From positions 3,227,501-3,291,500 of the forward strand of contig NZ_OY782038.1 in the NCBI RefSeq assembly GCF_963677575.1: a stretch of DNA of 64,000 bases. Direction: 5' to 3'. Each line of letters opens with the position of its first letter. Within the stretch, counting starts at the first letter, position 1. Both the position numbers and the translations under genes were made by a program. Of the stretch, positions 46,501 through 55,341 are shown in pieces. The notes under the pieces were generated by a model. That model did no database searches. It worked only from the letters and a program-made list of their open reading frames with translations, and had not been told where the DNA came from. Source of the stretch: an uncultured Draconibacterium sp. (lineage in GTDB: Bacteria > Bacteroidota > Bacteroidia > Bacteroidales > Prolixibacteraceae).

Positions 46501-46648
46501 AATGGGTGCCGAATTGCAACAACCGCTGGCACTGGCAATTATTGGCGGAATGCTGCTGGGAACACTGGTTAGTCTATACTTTATTCCGATGATGTACTAT
46601 TTGTTAAAAAAAGAGAGTGGATTTAAAATTGTAAAGAGCAAAAACTGA
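43595..46648 (+). CDS. RND-family efflux permease (HAE-type), first of two
   Basis: A 1017-residue RND pump with twelve predicted transmembrane helices, one near the N-terminus (about 9-28), a first group at about 330-515 and a second at 845-1010. TM4 carries GVGMMIDNSIIVIDNI and TM10 GIIVMAGIIINDSILKIDTM, so only one acidic residue of the usual proton-relay pair is seen. The N-terminal FLIHRPIAVTMAFLAFLLIG is typical. It probably works with the adaptor at 41946 and a second permease at 62742 in a two-permease assembly. The drug or metabolite substrate is unknown. Confidence 0.93.
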   Translation: MVKFLIHRPIAVTMAFLAFLLIGIATTVQIPVSLMPDIDIPVISIRVPSNEMPARQLENVVVKQIRSVLKEVNHIEEMKSETRDGTAWIELRFKHGTSIDLASIEVNEKVDKAMNYLPREMSRPEVIRASASDIPVFYLMVNKKAELLTGNKEEFLQLSNFTSQVIRKRLEQLPEVALVDMSGLQYPEIKITPHTAYLQNGTFTISQLEQELNNNNIDLGNLLIRDGQYQYNIRFNTRLRDVSEIAEIPVNLNGKVVSLSEIADVSLQPQKPQGNIKINSESAISLAVIKQSDAKMADLKDELDELVGYFKDDYPELEFNITRDQSKLLEYSINNLGQSLLIGGLLAFLILFVFLRERKAPWLIGISIPVSLLLALFFFYLFKLSINIISLSGLILGVGMMIDNSIIVIDNITQYRDRHFTLSRACEVGTNEVIRPLISSVLTTCAVFIPLIFMKGMAGALFFDQAIAVTIGLSISLLVSITLLPTLYRLFYSKAKQEKQKRQKDPGYYRWYERGLKFVLRNQGATIVFVLLLLAGAALLGKMLTTSRFPEVSQDEMVLKIDWNEPLTLDENNKRVNELMTSLSTKPLYFIEEAGKQQYLLNSGEDAGTTENKLIIKAESPASLSKTTKALGTYFANHFPAADFSFTEADNLFNLAFGKSEAPLIARFSHFNPGNKNYLDELSALLADLDKNYHNSLQSKLITRQLILLETDPEKLMFYEVDNDELYREVKSAFNVNTVFTINNNNMFVPVSIGNSYQSVYEIIQNIQVRNQNNEEIPLSGLVTVNSGSGLKSIVAGKENEYFPVEFEINPGDFKTVSEDIKTIAANHSSFDLSFGGSILSNRAMLTELLLIIGVSLLLLYFILAAQFESFVLPVIVLLEVPIDLFGAFLALKLFGAGINIMSAIGIIVMAGIIINDSILKIDTMNKLHDSGYSLIRSVMEAGHRRLKPIIMTSLTTILAMLPFLFQKGMGAELQQPLALAIIGGMLLGTLVSLYFIPMMYYLLKKESGFKIVKSKN

Positions 46649-46700
46649 ATTTTTTCAAAGAATTAAAACATGATTATGATTAACCAATTAATTCCTTTGT

Positions 46701-46713
46701 GGTATAATTTTTG
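46701..46713 (+). promoter_or_regulatory. Promoter-like motif GGTATAATTTTTG
   Basis: An exact 13-base match to 41683-41695 and one mismatch to 52676-52688. It lies 33 bases before the ATG of the propeller gene at 46747, consistent with a -7 region. Confidence 0.4.
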
Positions 46714-46746
46714 ACAACCATCACTAAATCAAAGACTAATAACCAA

Positions 46747-47901
46747 ATGAAACTATCCTGTTATCCCACGTCAATCTTCAAAATTTCAAAAGTCTTTCAA
46801 GTCGCATTCTTACTAATTGTAGTTACAGGATGTAACCCGAAATCAGCAAAGAATACAGAATCCGTATCATCCACCGATACCTTGTTTGCAGAAACAGAAA
46901 CAGTTCGGGAATTTCAAAATTTGATACCCGGAGAAATTGAACTGAACGAAGATTGTTTTGGCGATGTTATTGCATTGGAAGGCCTGCAAAAAAACACCAA
47001 TGCAATTTTTGAAGTCAGGGAAACTCAAATGTTAGTAAAAGATAGTTTGCTGATTATGGCCAACCTGAACAGTGGAAACATGTTTCTTATATTTTCCCTG
47101 CCCAATTTCAGGCTTGTAAAATCGTTAGGCAAAATGGGCCGGGGGCCAGGCGAATTTCAATACCCCAAACTGGTTCCTTCCGAAAACAGTAAGAACCTAT
47201 GCTACATTTATGAACAGGCAAACAACCACCTTTTTTCTTTGCAGAAAGACTTTTCTTTTAAAGAGCTTCCGTTTAAACTAAGCGACGGACGAGCCAAACA
47301 CATAATAAACGACAAGCAGATGGTGAGTTTTTCGCCCAATGAATTTCTATATGCCGAATCGATAAAAGGTGGTAAAGCAATATTCGACTTCAAGATTTTG
47401 GATGATTCGGTTCAAAATCAAATAATTTTTAACCTCTCCTTTTCCAATGCCTACAAAAGCTGGGCATCATACATTGGTGATTTTGGTGCTAATGCAGAAA
47501 AAGAACGGGCAGTATATGCATATAAATATTTTAAGCGTTTAGTTTTTACTGATCTGAAAAATAACACCTCGCGAACACTTATTTTTAATGACAACGGTGC
47601 AAAGAAAGGTGATGCACTTGCTACCATGAGCCCCGAAAATACCACGCACTACTGGGGAATGTCGACACAAAAAGAACATGTATATGTTTTGTACAGTGGC
47701 CGATCGCCAGTTGAGGTTAACAAAGAATGGCGAAAAAACGAGTATTACATTTTTGTAGAAAAATTCGATTGGAATGGCAATCCCATTGCCAAATACCGTC
47801 TTAACAACTGGGGCTATTTTTGCGCCGACGAACAACGAGGCAAACTATACCTGGCCTCAGTAAACGATGCCGATCCGTTTTTTGAGTACACAATAAAATA
47901 G
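46747..47901 (+). CDS. BF3164-like / TolB-like beta-propeller lipoprotein (array member 3)
   Basis: A 384-residue lipoprotein with lipobox VTGC. Start ATG 46747 is preferred to an upstream TTG, since it carries the AACCAAATG context seen before other array genes and puts the signal peptide at the N-terminus. Propeller features include MFLIFSLPNFRLVKSLG, the loop GKMGRGPGEF and repeated strands ending in DWNGNPIAKYRL. It lacks the NPVLxLVKLK tail and ends in FFEYTIK, so it belongs to the BF3164-like (TolB-like) branch. Function unknown. Confidence 0.8.
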   Translation: MKLSCYPTSIFKISKVFQVAFLLIVVTGCNPKSAKNTESVSSTDTLFAETETVREFQNLIPGEIELNEDCFGDVIALEGLQKNTNAIFEVRETQMLVKDSLLIMANLNSGNMFLIFSLPNFRLVKSLGKMGRGPGEFQYPKLVPSENSKNLCYIYEQANNHLFSLQKDFSFKELPFKLSDGRAKHIINDKQMVSFSPNEFLYAESIKGGKAIFDFKILDDSVQNQIIFNLSFSNAYKSWASYIGDFGANAEKERAVYAYKYFKRLVFTDLKNNTSRTLIFNDNGAKKGDALATMSPENTTHYWGMSTQKEHVYVLYSGRSPVEVNKEWRKNEYYIFVEKFDWNGNPIAKYRLNNWGYFCADEQRGKLYLASVNDADPFFEYTIK

Positions 47902-47954
47902 ATATTATCATTACAAATTCGACTTATTAATATGTTAACATTCTTACGATTAAA

Positions 47955-48767
47955 TTGATAAAACTTTATACAATCATATTACTATTCAGCTATAATATTT
48001 CATTTTGCCAGGAAATAACAGGGATTGTTATGGATTCAGGCAGCCGGCAAGCCATTGAGTTTGTGAATATTGGAATTGTTGGCAAAAATATTGGTACCGT
48101 ATCCAATACAAATGGCGTTTTCAAGATTCTTTTGGATTCGGAAATGGATGCTGACACACTACTATTTTCAGCAATTGGTTACGAACCACTGTGGATTAAA
48201 ATAGCCAATCTTAGTAATAAAAACGGCAATAAGATTTATCTTAAAAAGAAAGCTTATGACATATCTGAAGTATTGATAAAACCACGAAATTTTACTGAAA
48301 AGACTTTAGGAGTGACCGATAGAAATAACAAGGTAATTGCCGGGTTTAAAGATAATCTTCTGGGCTATGAATGTGGAATTCGGGTAGATATTAAAAAGTC
48401 TGCAATTCTAAAACAGGTTAAAATCAACATCTCAACCTGCTCTTTCGATAGTATTTTTTACGGCTTAAATGTGTACAGCGCTGAGGAGGATATGACATTT
48501 AAAAATATTCTTAGAGAACCAATTTACTTAAAAATGTCAAAAGACTCAATATGCAACCAACTGGATATTAACTTAGAGCCCTATGATATTGTTGTAAACG
48601 GCAACTTCCTGTTAAGTTTGGAACATGTGAAAGATTTGGGCGAAGGAGAGCTCTATTTTTACACGGGAACCCGGAGATTAACCTATTTCAGAATTACCAG
48701 CCAGGGAAGCTGGCAGGCTTCACCTGTGCCAATCAGTATTAGTGTATTGGCTGATGTGGAGGAATGA
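47955..48767 (+). CDS. Carboxypeptidase-regulatory-like-domain protein, exported
   Basis: A 270-residue exported protein. It starts at TTG 47955 with a short signal peptide (about 1-18, ending SFCQ). The first domain (about 20-95) is a carboxypeptidase-regulatory-like beta sandwich: GIVMDSGSRQAIEFVNIGI and TVSNTNGVFKILLDSEMD. The second half (about 130-268) is beta-rich and resembles the C-terminal domain that follows this sandwich in other Bacteroidota surface proteins. It stands among propeller lipoproteins and may bind the same partner, but nothing proves this. Confidence 0.72.
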   Translation: MIKLYTIILLFSYNISFCQEITGIVMDSGSRQAIEFVNIGIVGKNIGTVSNTNGVFKILLDSEMDADTLLFSAIGYEPLWIKIANLSNKNGNKIYLKKKAYDISEVLIKPRNFTEKTLGVTDRNNKVIAGFKDNLLGYECGIRVDIKKSAILKQVKINISTCSFDSIFYGLNVYSAEEDMTFKNILREPIYLKMSKDSICNQLDINLEPYDIVVNGNFLLSLEHVKDLGEGELYFYTGTRRLTYFRITSQGSWQASPVPISISVLADVEE

Positions 48768-48775
48768 TAAACCAA

Positions 48776-48829
48776 ATGACTATGAATGTAGACAACCTGA
48801 TTTTGATTCTTATGAAACTTAAATTATAA
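48776..48829 (+). pseudogene. C-terminal scar of a lost beta-propeller gene
   Basis: The 17-codon frame reads MTMNVDNLILILMKLKL and stops at TAA, four bases before the next gene. It aligns with the conserved array tail, for example NDNPVLILVKLKE and NNNPVLMLVKLKK. This suggests that another propeller gene once ended here and most of it was deleted. A tiny leader peptide is an alternative reading. Confidence 0.5.
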
Positions 48830-48833
48830 CCAA

Positions 48834-50045
48834 ATGAAAAAACTATCCATTTTACTAACACTTATTACAGTCTTGTTTTCCTGCACACAAAAAAAGGAAG
48901 CATATAATACAGTTGACCTTACCACACTTACCGAACCCGGTGCTACCAACTTATCAGAACTGGGATCAGAAATTAATTACATCCCGCTCGAAACAAATGC
49001 AAGTTTCTTAATATCACAGATTGACAAGTTGATTTATGAAGGCAGATCCTGGTTTATATTAGGATCAGTAAACCCTATCAACGCAGTACGCGATAAGAAT
49101 GCCCCTCCACCACCTCCAATGATGCCAAAAAGGTCGCTATACCGGTTTTCAAACAATGGAGAATTTAATTGCCAAATAAGTCAACAGGGAGGAGGACCTT
49201 CTGAATACAGATTTATTGAAGAATTTTTGTACAATAAAAGCAACAATACAGTAGATATTTTTTCTCTTGGCGAAATCAAAGAATTCTCATTGGATGGTAA
49301 ATGGATAAAAAATACAACTATTGAAAGCAACGAGGTGACTTCGTTGGCTTATTCCAACAATCAGCTACTCGGATTTGTCTATAATGGACATGGCCAAAGC
49401 GAGAATAGCTTTGTTTTATTCGATGAAAATGGTCGGATTACAAATAAGTATAAAAACAAGTATAAATTTAATGTTTCAACAGGTGCTGTTATTATAAATC
49501 CTGAGTGTATATTTTATCAGTACGATGGAATTTTGCATTGTAAGGAACTTAATTCCGATACTATTTTTTCTTTTGATAATGGCACTTTTAATCCCAAATA
49601 CATTTTAAAACAAGGCGAAGCTAAATACACAACCGATCTGAGGGAGAAAGGTATTTCTGCAAAACTCGATCAATTTATTATCCAAAAAAATTTCTTTGAA
49701 TCTGAAAATTATCTTTTTTATCAGTATAGATTGAATAACAGGACCAATTGTTTTATTCAGAACAAATCAACTGCGACTAAATATTTAATTGACAACGAAA
49801 CAGGTCTGGTTAACGATCTGGACAATGGGCCAAACTTTAAAATTCAAAACACTGTAACCATCGATGATACTGAATACCTGATTTCATGGATTAACGCTTT
49901 TGATCTAAAAGCTCACATTGATTCCGAAGCATTTAAAAGCACAACTCCTCTCCATCCTGAAAAGAAAAAAGAGATGGAACAACTGGCAAATCGTCTGGAT
50001 GAAAATAACAACCCGGTTTTAATGTTGGTGAAATTAAAAAAATAA
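48834..50045 (+). CDS. 6-bladed beta-propeller lipoprotein (array member 4)
   Basis: A 403-residue lipoprotein (lipobox LFSC, Cys17). The propeller signature includes EINYIPLETNAS and the loop QQGGGPSEYRF. A proline run, NAPPPPPMMPK (about 87-97), sits in an early blade and is absent from the other array members. It ends NNNPVLMLVKLKK. The start context, TAACCAAATG, recurs in the array. The unusual polyproline loop may be a binding surface or a translation pause. Function unknown. Confidence 0.83.
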   Translation: MKKLSILLTLITVLFSCTQKKEAYNTVDLTTLTEPGATNLSELGSEINYIPLETNASFLISQIDKLIYEGRSWFILGSVNPINAVRDKNAPPPPPMMPKRSLYRFSNNGEFNCQISQQGGGPSEYRFIEEFLYNKSNNTVDIFSLGEIKEFSLDGKWIKNTTIESNEVTSLAYSNNQLLGFVYNGHGQSENSFVLFDENGRITNKYKNKYKFNVSTGAVIINPECIFYQYDGILHCKELNSDTIFSFDNGTFNPKYILKQGEAKYTTDLREKGISAKLDQFIIQKNFFESENYLFYQYRLNNRTNCFIQNKSTATKYLIDNETGLVNDLDNGPNFKIQNTVTIDDTEYLISWINAFDLKAHIDSEAFKSTTPLHPEKKKEMEQLANRLDENNNPVLMLVKLKK

Positions 50046-50096
50046 GCCGGAGACCATCGGTGTATCTGATATGCGTTGATACAAAATTCAAATCAC

Positions 50097-51272
50097 ATGA
50101 AATACCTGCTTACAGTAATTTTCCTAATCCTTATTATCAGTTGTAATTCAAATAAAAAAGACACAACTAAAAAGGAAACGGTGCCAATTGTAGAGGTTGG
50201 GAAAGCACTGGATAACTTAAGTTCAAGTACCAAATCATTCACCGAATTTATTGATTCAATAAAATATATTCCGCTTGAAACATTGCCGGAATGTAATATT
50301 GAAGAAATACAAAAGATAGTATGTTATAAAGGAGATTTTTATACCTGGGATTATAATTCCATATTAAAATTTGATGCAAACGGAAAATTTATTCAGGAAA
50401 TTGGGCAAACAGGCAGAGGCCCAAAAGAATATGCACGTGTACGAGAGTTCACCATTCGTGATGACACATTATATATAAATGAAGGAAGAAAAATAGTAGC
50501 TTATAGTACCATCGATGGAAGTTTTGTTTCCACTCAGCCCTTTCCCGATCGTTGGTTTGTTGAGCGATTAAATAACCAGTTTGTAACGATAAACGCCGAT
50601 AACGGATTTATTGAATTTATTAATGAGAACGGGAGCATAACAGACTCGGTTAATTACGAGCATTTTAGCCAAGATGAAATTTCCCAGAATATGATGATCT
50701 ATCCCATTTACGACGCGTTTTTCGGGACAAGCCAGTCGTTGAAAATATCAACTTCGCATAACGACACGCTCTTTGAAATCAATAGCCGCAACCAATTAAT
50801 TCCCCGCTATATTTTAAACCCCGGAGATTACAAATTGCCGGATAAAGAACGACTTGAATATTCAGGTGATATAGAGAAATTTGATAAAATTACAACAGAA
50901 CTAATTCGCCCGGTACCTCTTGAAACCAACGATTTTCTCATTGTCCAACTGGGAAAATGGGGAACAGTTAGCAGCCTAAATAACATCGGTTTTTATGATA
51001 AAAAAGCAGATCTACTAGGCTTTGGCATATTTGATAAAAAAAGAAATAGCTTTTCATTAATAACTGAAGACCCGGAAAACTATCCTTTCTTCTTTCCTCA
51101 TTTTTCAGATGAAGAGAACGGCTTTTTTTCATGGGTTGACGCCATTGACATGATTAACTTTTACAAAAAAAACAAGGACAAGTATAATTTCTGCAATCCT
51201 TTTATAAGCACCGTCAAGAAGCTGGAAATAGAAAATAATCCTGTACTGGTAATGGTCAAGCTAAAAGAATAA
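50097..51272 (+). CDS. 6-bladed beta-propeller lipoprotein (array member 5)
   Basis: A 391-residue lipoprotein (lipobox IISC, about Cys16). I use ATG 50097, because the upstream TTG reading only adds residues ahead of the signal peptide. It shows SIKYIPLETLPECN, FYTWDYNSILKFDANGKF, the loop GQTGRGPKEY and the tail NNPVLVMVKLKE. The spacing to members 4 and 6 is short (50-75 bases) without terminators, so the run from 48834 may be one transcript. Confidence 0.84.
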   Translation: MKYLLTVIFLILIISCNSNKKDTTKKETVPIVEVGKALDNLSSSTKSFTEFIDSIKYIPLETLPECNIEEIQKIVCYKGDFYTWDYNSILKFDANGKFIQEIGQTGRGPKEYARVREFTIRDDTLYINEGRKIVAYSTIDGSFVSTQPFPDRWFVERLNNQFVTINADNGFIEFINENGSITDSVNYEHFSQDEISQNMMIYPIYDAFFGTSQSLKISTSHNDTLFEINSRNQLIPRYILNPGDYKLPDKERLEYSGDIEKFDKITTELIRPVPLETNDFLIVQLGKWGTVSSLNNIGFYDKKADLLGFGIFDKKRNSFSLITEDPENYPFFFPHFSDEENGFFSWVDAIDMINFYKKNKDKYNFCNPFISTVKKLEIENNPVLVMVKLKE

Positions 51273-51344
51273 GCGGCCCCTGACCAGTTCCTGTAAACAA
51301 ATGAAACGTTAGCAACAAATTCAAACAAAATAAAAAACCAAACA

Positions 51345-52595
51345 ATGAAAATCAAACATCAACCGCTGCAATTCTTTATTGTTCTTTTAATGGTGCTGGG
51401 TATTGGCAACTCGTGCCAGGAGAAAAACAAAACACAAAAAACCGAAGCAGCCAATTCATTTTACACCATTGCCTTCGACCAGATTGTAAAAAGCAAGCGA
51501 GAAGTTAAATTATCGGAGTTTGCCACTGAATCAAAAATCATCCAGTTTGAAAATATTCCCGAAGCGATGTTGGGAGAAGTTGAAGACATTGAGCTTACAA
51601 AAGACTACATCTTTGTAAAATTCTGGCAACATCCGGTTTTACAATTCTCGCACGATGGAAAATATATCAGAGATATCGGAAAAAGAGGCAATGGCCCGGG
51701 AGAATACGGTACCTGCATGAAATTGTCAATTGATGAAAAAAATGAAAAAGTTTATATCCATACAGGAGAACTAAATATGATGGTTTTTAATTTTAATGGA
51801 GACTATCTGAAAACCTATAATTATGCCGCATTAGAGAATTTCATGTGTTTCTGGATGTGGGGCCGCGATAGTTGTTTAATCAGTTATTTTGAGCCAATGA
51901 GAGGAACAGAACCTTTTGTTTTTACTGAGCACGATGCAAAAGGAGATACGTTACAAACTATTGCTAATTATATATTTTTTAGCGAAGATGAACAAGCCGA
52001 TCCATTTCGTATGGCACCATTGGAAGACCGTAATTATTTTTATTATTTCGAAAATAAATGTCATTTAAAAGGATGTTATAACGACACGGTTTACACCTAT
52101 GATAACAACAAAATTGTTCCTAAATATTTCATTGATCTGGGAAAACACAAACTTCCACCGGAGTTTATCTACGAAAGAAAATGGAAACGATCTCTACCAA
52201 ACGATCTTTACTGGACAGGAGTGCATGAAACATCGGATTATGTTTTTCTTCCATACGGCTATCATTACAACCTAAACAAACCCGAACAGGAAATAAAAGA
52301 AAAAGGCTTAGTTATATATAACAAGGAAACAAAAGAAGGTGTTGCAGCTAAAGAAACAAAACAAGGCGGGCTTATTGATGATATAACCGGAGGGCCGGAT
52401 TTCAGGCCAAATACAACAAATGGTAATACAGCAATAATGCTGGTAACAGCGCTTGATATGAAATTATATCTCGAATCGGATGCCTTTAAAAACAAAGAGG
52501 TACAAGTTCCTGAAGAGAAGGAAAAACTATTGCAACTTAAAAAAACACTTAACGAAAACGACAACCACTTTTTTGTACTGATAAAACTCAAATAA
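51345..52595 (+). CDS. 6-bladed beta-propeller lipoprotein (array member 6)
   Basis: A 416-residue lipoprotein (lipobox GNSC). It belongs to the same subgroup as the genes at 52787 and 55342, sharing FYTIxF(A/D)xI near the N-terminus, KLSEFAT, the loop GKRGNGPGEYG and long identical blades such as CYNDTVYTY and KIVPKYFIDLG. It ends in DNHFFVLIKLK. The three genes look like successive duplicates, with this one the most diverged. Confidence 0.84.
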   Translation: MKIKHQPLQFFIVLLMVLGIGNSCQEKNKTQKTEAANSFYTIAFDQIVKSKREVKLSEFATESKIIQFENIPEAMLGEVEDIELTKDYIFVKFWQHPVLQFSHDGKYIRDIGKRGNGPGEYGTCMKLSIDEKNEKVYIHTGELNMMVFNFNGDYLKTYNYAALENFMCFWMWGRDSCLISYFEPMRGTEPFVFTEHDAKGDTLQTIANYIFFSEDEQADPFRMAPLEDRNYFYYFENKCHLKGCYNDTVYTYDNNKIVPKYFIDLGKHKLPPEFIYERKWKRSLPNDLYWTGVHETSDYVFLPYGYHYNLNKPEQEIKEKGLVIYNKETKEGVAAKETKQGGLIDDITGGPDFRPNTTNGNTAIMLVTALDMKLYLESDAFKNKEVQVPEEKEKLLQLKKTLNENDNHFFVLIKLK

Positions 52596-52659
52596 CAGAC
52601 TTTCCTTATTTTAAAGTAAGCGGGGCAACTCTACTGTTTTTTTAATAAGGTAAAAAAAG

Positions 52660-52745
52660 ATCAACTAAACTCTTAGGTATAGTTTTTGCTGGCTGACTTT
52701 CTAAATAGAAACCAAATTATAAAACGAGTCCCGAATTATCGGGAC
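52660..52745 (+). promoter_or_regulatory. Promoter-like motif plus hairpin ahead of array member 7
   Basis: The 29-mer at 52660-52688 repeats that at 41667-41695. About 40 bases further on, GTCCCGA-ATTA-TCGGGAC (52728-52745) forms a 7-bp hairpin flanked by direct repeats of ACGAGT. The pair would give a leader of about 100 nt with a structured element before the ATG at 52787. Confidence 0.45.
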
Positions 52746-52786
52746 GAGTTCCATCAGCTACCTTTGAAAACAAATAATTGTAAAGA

Positions 52787-54061
52787 ATGAAAAACCAAAA
52801 CTATCTTTTTTATGCTCAGTTCATACTAATTTGTGGGCTGTTTACTTGTGTTGCCTGCCAACAAAAAGCGAATAATGAAAAAAGCCGGGAAACTACCGAA
52901 GAAAAAGTGGTTGAAACCGATGTGTTTTACACCATCCCATTTGCAGAGATTATAAAAAACAAACATGAGGTCAAACTATCGGAGTTTGCCACTGACGTCG
53001 AAATTATTCAGTTTGATAATACGCCCAAAGCACTGTTGGGCAGAATTCAGGATATTCAACTTACCGACGATTACATTTTTGTTGAACATTCGGGCAACGC
53101 TCTCATTACTCAATTCTCACGTGTAGGAAAATATATCCGGCATATCGGGAAACAGGGACGAGGCCCGAAGGAATACGCCCTCTGCCGTAAATTTTCTCTC
53201 GATGAAAAAAACGAAAGAATATATATTCAGACCAATTGGACCCGCAAAATATTAGTTTATAATTTTGATGGTGAATATATTAAAACTGTAAAATACCCGG
53301 CTATTGAGCGTTTGTACAATGTTTGGAGCAGAGACAGTTTATTTATCAGCTTTAGCGACCAGCACACAGGCTCCGACCCATTTTTGTTTGTTGAGCATAA
53401 TGAACAAGGAGACACGCTGCAAGCCATTTCCCAGCATAATTTTTGGAACAGCGACGAAACCAGTCACTCAATGGTTGGTTTCTCGGCGCAAAATAGTTTT
53501 TACCGGTTCCAAAATAAACTTCATATGAAAAGTTGGTACAACGATACCGTTTATACCTACAACGAAAAAAACAAAATTGTTCCAAAGTATTTTATTGATT
53601 TAAAAAACCACAAAATACCTGATGACCTGGTGTACGAACGAAAGTCCACACGTCCGATGCCCGAAGATGCCTGTTGGGTTGGGGTTCACGAAACTGAAAA
53701 TTTCATTATCATTCCCTACGGATATCATTATAACATTCAAAACCGGAAAGTATTAAAAAAAGAAGAAGGTTGTGTTTTGTACAACAAAAAAACAAAACAG
53801 GGACTGGCCGTAAAAGAAACCAAATTAGGAGGTTTTATAAACGATATTAACGGTGGCCCCGATTTTAAACCAATTGCAACAAACGACACGCTGGCTGTAA
53901 TGGCAGTTTCAGCACTGGATCTGAAACTATTTCTTGATTCTGAAGAATTTAAAAACAGGGAAGTAAAATTTCCTGAACAGAAAAAAGAATTAAACCTATT
54001 GAACCAAACACTGAAAGAAGATGACAACTCTTTTTTGGTGGTTGTGAAATTGAAGAACTAA
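52787..54061 (+). CDS. 6-bladed beta-propeller lipoprotein (array member 7)
   Basis: A 424-residue lipoprotein (lipobox VAC, near residue 24). Key stretches are FYTIPFAEIIKNK, SEFATDVEIIQFDN, the loop GKQGRGPKEYALC, NWTRKILVYNFDGEYIK and the tail DDNSFLVVVKLKN. It is a close relative of the gene at 55342, by eye roughly three quarters identical, so the pair arose by recent duplication. The divergent gene at 54112 now lies between them. Confidence 0.85.
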   Translation: MKNQNYLFYAQFILICGLFTCVACQQKANNEKSRETTEEKVVETDVFYTIPFAEIIKNKHEVKLSEFATDVEIIQFDNTPKALLGRIQDIQLTDDYIFVEHSGNALITQFSRVGKYIRHIGKQGRGPKEYALCRKFSLDEKNERIYIQTNWTRKILVYNFDGEYIKTVKYPAIERLYNVWSRDSLFISFSDQHTGSDPFLFVEHNEQGDTLQAISQHNFWNSDETSHSMVGFSAQNSFYRFQNKLHMKSWYNDTVYTYNEKNKIVPKYFIDLKNHKIPDDLVYERKSTRPMPEDACWVGVHETENFIIIPYGYHYNIQNRKVLKKEEGCVLYNKKTKQGLAVKETKLGGFINDINGGPDFKPIATNDTLAVMAVSALDLKLFLDSEEFKNREVKFPEQKKELNLLNQTLKEDDNSFLVVVKLKN

Positions 54062-54111
54062 ATCCGTTAAAATAGAGCTACTGGTTAAAACACTAAAATT
54101 CGAATACACAA

Positions 54112-55311
54112 ATGAAAAACCGTCTCCCACTCTTAAATCAATTAGCTTTCTTCCTTGTAATTTTTAGTTTTCTTTTCGGCTGCAAAAATCAAAACAAAGA
54201 CGAAAATGGAAAAGAGCATATCACAGTTATCAACGCACTCGATAAATCAAATCAGGTTCAATCATTGTTGGAACTTTTTGAATTAAGCAGAATTGTAGAA
54301 CTAAAAACGGAACCGGAGAAAGTTATCGGAAAAATCAAAAGGTTAAAAGTTATTGATAATAATATTTTCATTTTCGACAACATTCGGAATACCGTTTACC
54401 GCTTTAACTCGGATGGCGAGTTCCTGAATTTTATCGGACAAAAAGGAGGAGGACCAAAAGAATATCAACATCCAATAGACTTTTGGGTTGATTCAACAAA
54501 CAAAGAGGTACATATCCTTGATAATGAAAAGAAGATTCTACGATTTAGTTTTGATGGTGAGTTTATAGAAAAAGTCACAATACCAATTTTTGCGAACTTT
54601 ATTGAACTTAGTGGGGATAATAAATATCTCCTAATATCAAATGCTTCAAATTATGGCAGGAACATGTCTTTTTTTGTTCTGAATAAAAATGGAGAAGTGA
54701 TTGATGAACAGCTTCCATTTCCTGAAAAGAATATAAAAATCAGTTTCGGGCTGATGTCTGGATTTAGTCAACTCAAAAATGAAAAAACGTTGTGCTTGCC
54801 CTTAAATGATACAATTTATAGTTATTACGAAGAAGACCTCCACCCCAAATATTTTTTTGATTTTGGTAATGAAAAGTTAGCTGATGAGATTTATTGTAAA
54901 CACAACGATGAGTTTGAATTGATTAAAGAAATGGAAAAACTGGACAAAGTTTTATACCTGTTTAATTATGTTGAAACAGTAGATCTCTGTTATGCTATTT
55001 ATGTAAAAGGTAAGAATTTACTGAATTCAATTCTTTACAGCAAGGCCACACAAAAAGTGTACTACTACAACGGAAAAAATATTGGCGATATTTTAAATGG
55101 CGGATTTACATGTTCTAGTGACAATGGTGAAATGGTTTATGTTTTAAATACATATTTTTCGGAAAGAAGTGGTTTCGATCTGAGAATAAGAAATATGGAC
55201 AAAAAATATAAACAGAATGAATCATACCAACGGATTAAGAGTCAGTGTTTAAAATCTAACAAGATGGATAACCCATCCCTTCTTCTATTAAAACCAAAAA
55301 AAAATATTTAA
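54112..55311 (+). CDS. 6-bladed beta-propeller lipoprotein (array member 8)
   Basis: A 399-residue lipoprotein (lipobox LFGC). Its blades include RIVELKTEPEKVIGKIK, NTVYRFNSDGEFLNFIG, the loop QKGGGPKEYQH and EVHILDNEKKILRFSFDGEF. The tail DNPSLLLLKPKKNI is a diverged form of the array tail. It is clearly distinct from the neighbouring pair 52787/55342, which it separates. Spacing to the next gene is 30 bases with no terminator. Confidence 0.83.
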   Translation: MKNRLPLLNQLAFFLVIFSFLFGCKNQNKDENGKEHITVINALDKSNQVQSLLELFELSRIVELKTEPEKVIGKIKRLKVIDNNIFIFDNIRNTVYRFNSDGEFLNFIGQKGGGPKEYQHPIDFWVDSTNKEVHILDNEKKILRFSFDGEFIEKVTIPIFANFIELSGDNKYLLISNASNYGRNMSFFVLNKNGEVIDEQLPFPEKNIKISFGLMSGFSQLKNEKTLCLPLNDTIYSYYEEDLHPKYFFDFGNEKLADEIYCKHNDEFELIKEMEKLDKVLYLFNYVETVDLCYAIYVKGKNLLNSILYSKATQKVYYYNGKNIGDILNGGFTCSSDNGEMVYVLNTYFSERSGFDLRIRNMDKKYKQNESYQRIKSQCLKSNKMDNPSLLLLKPKKNI

Positions 55312-55341
55312 AATAGTTATCTAACACAATCTTAATACTTT

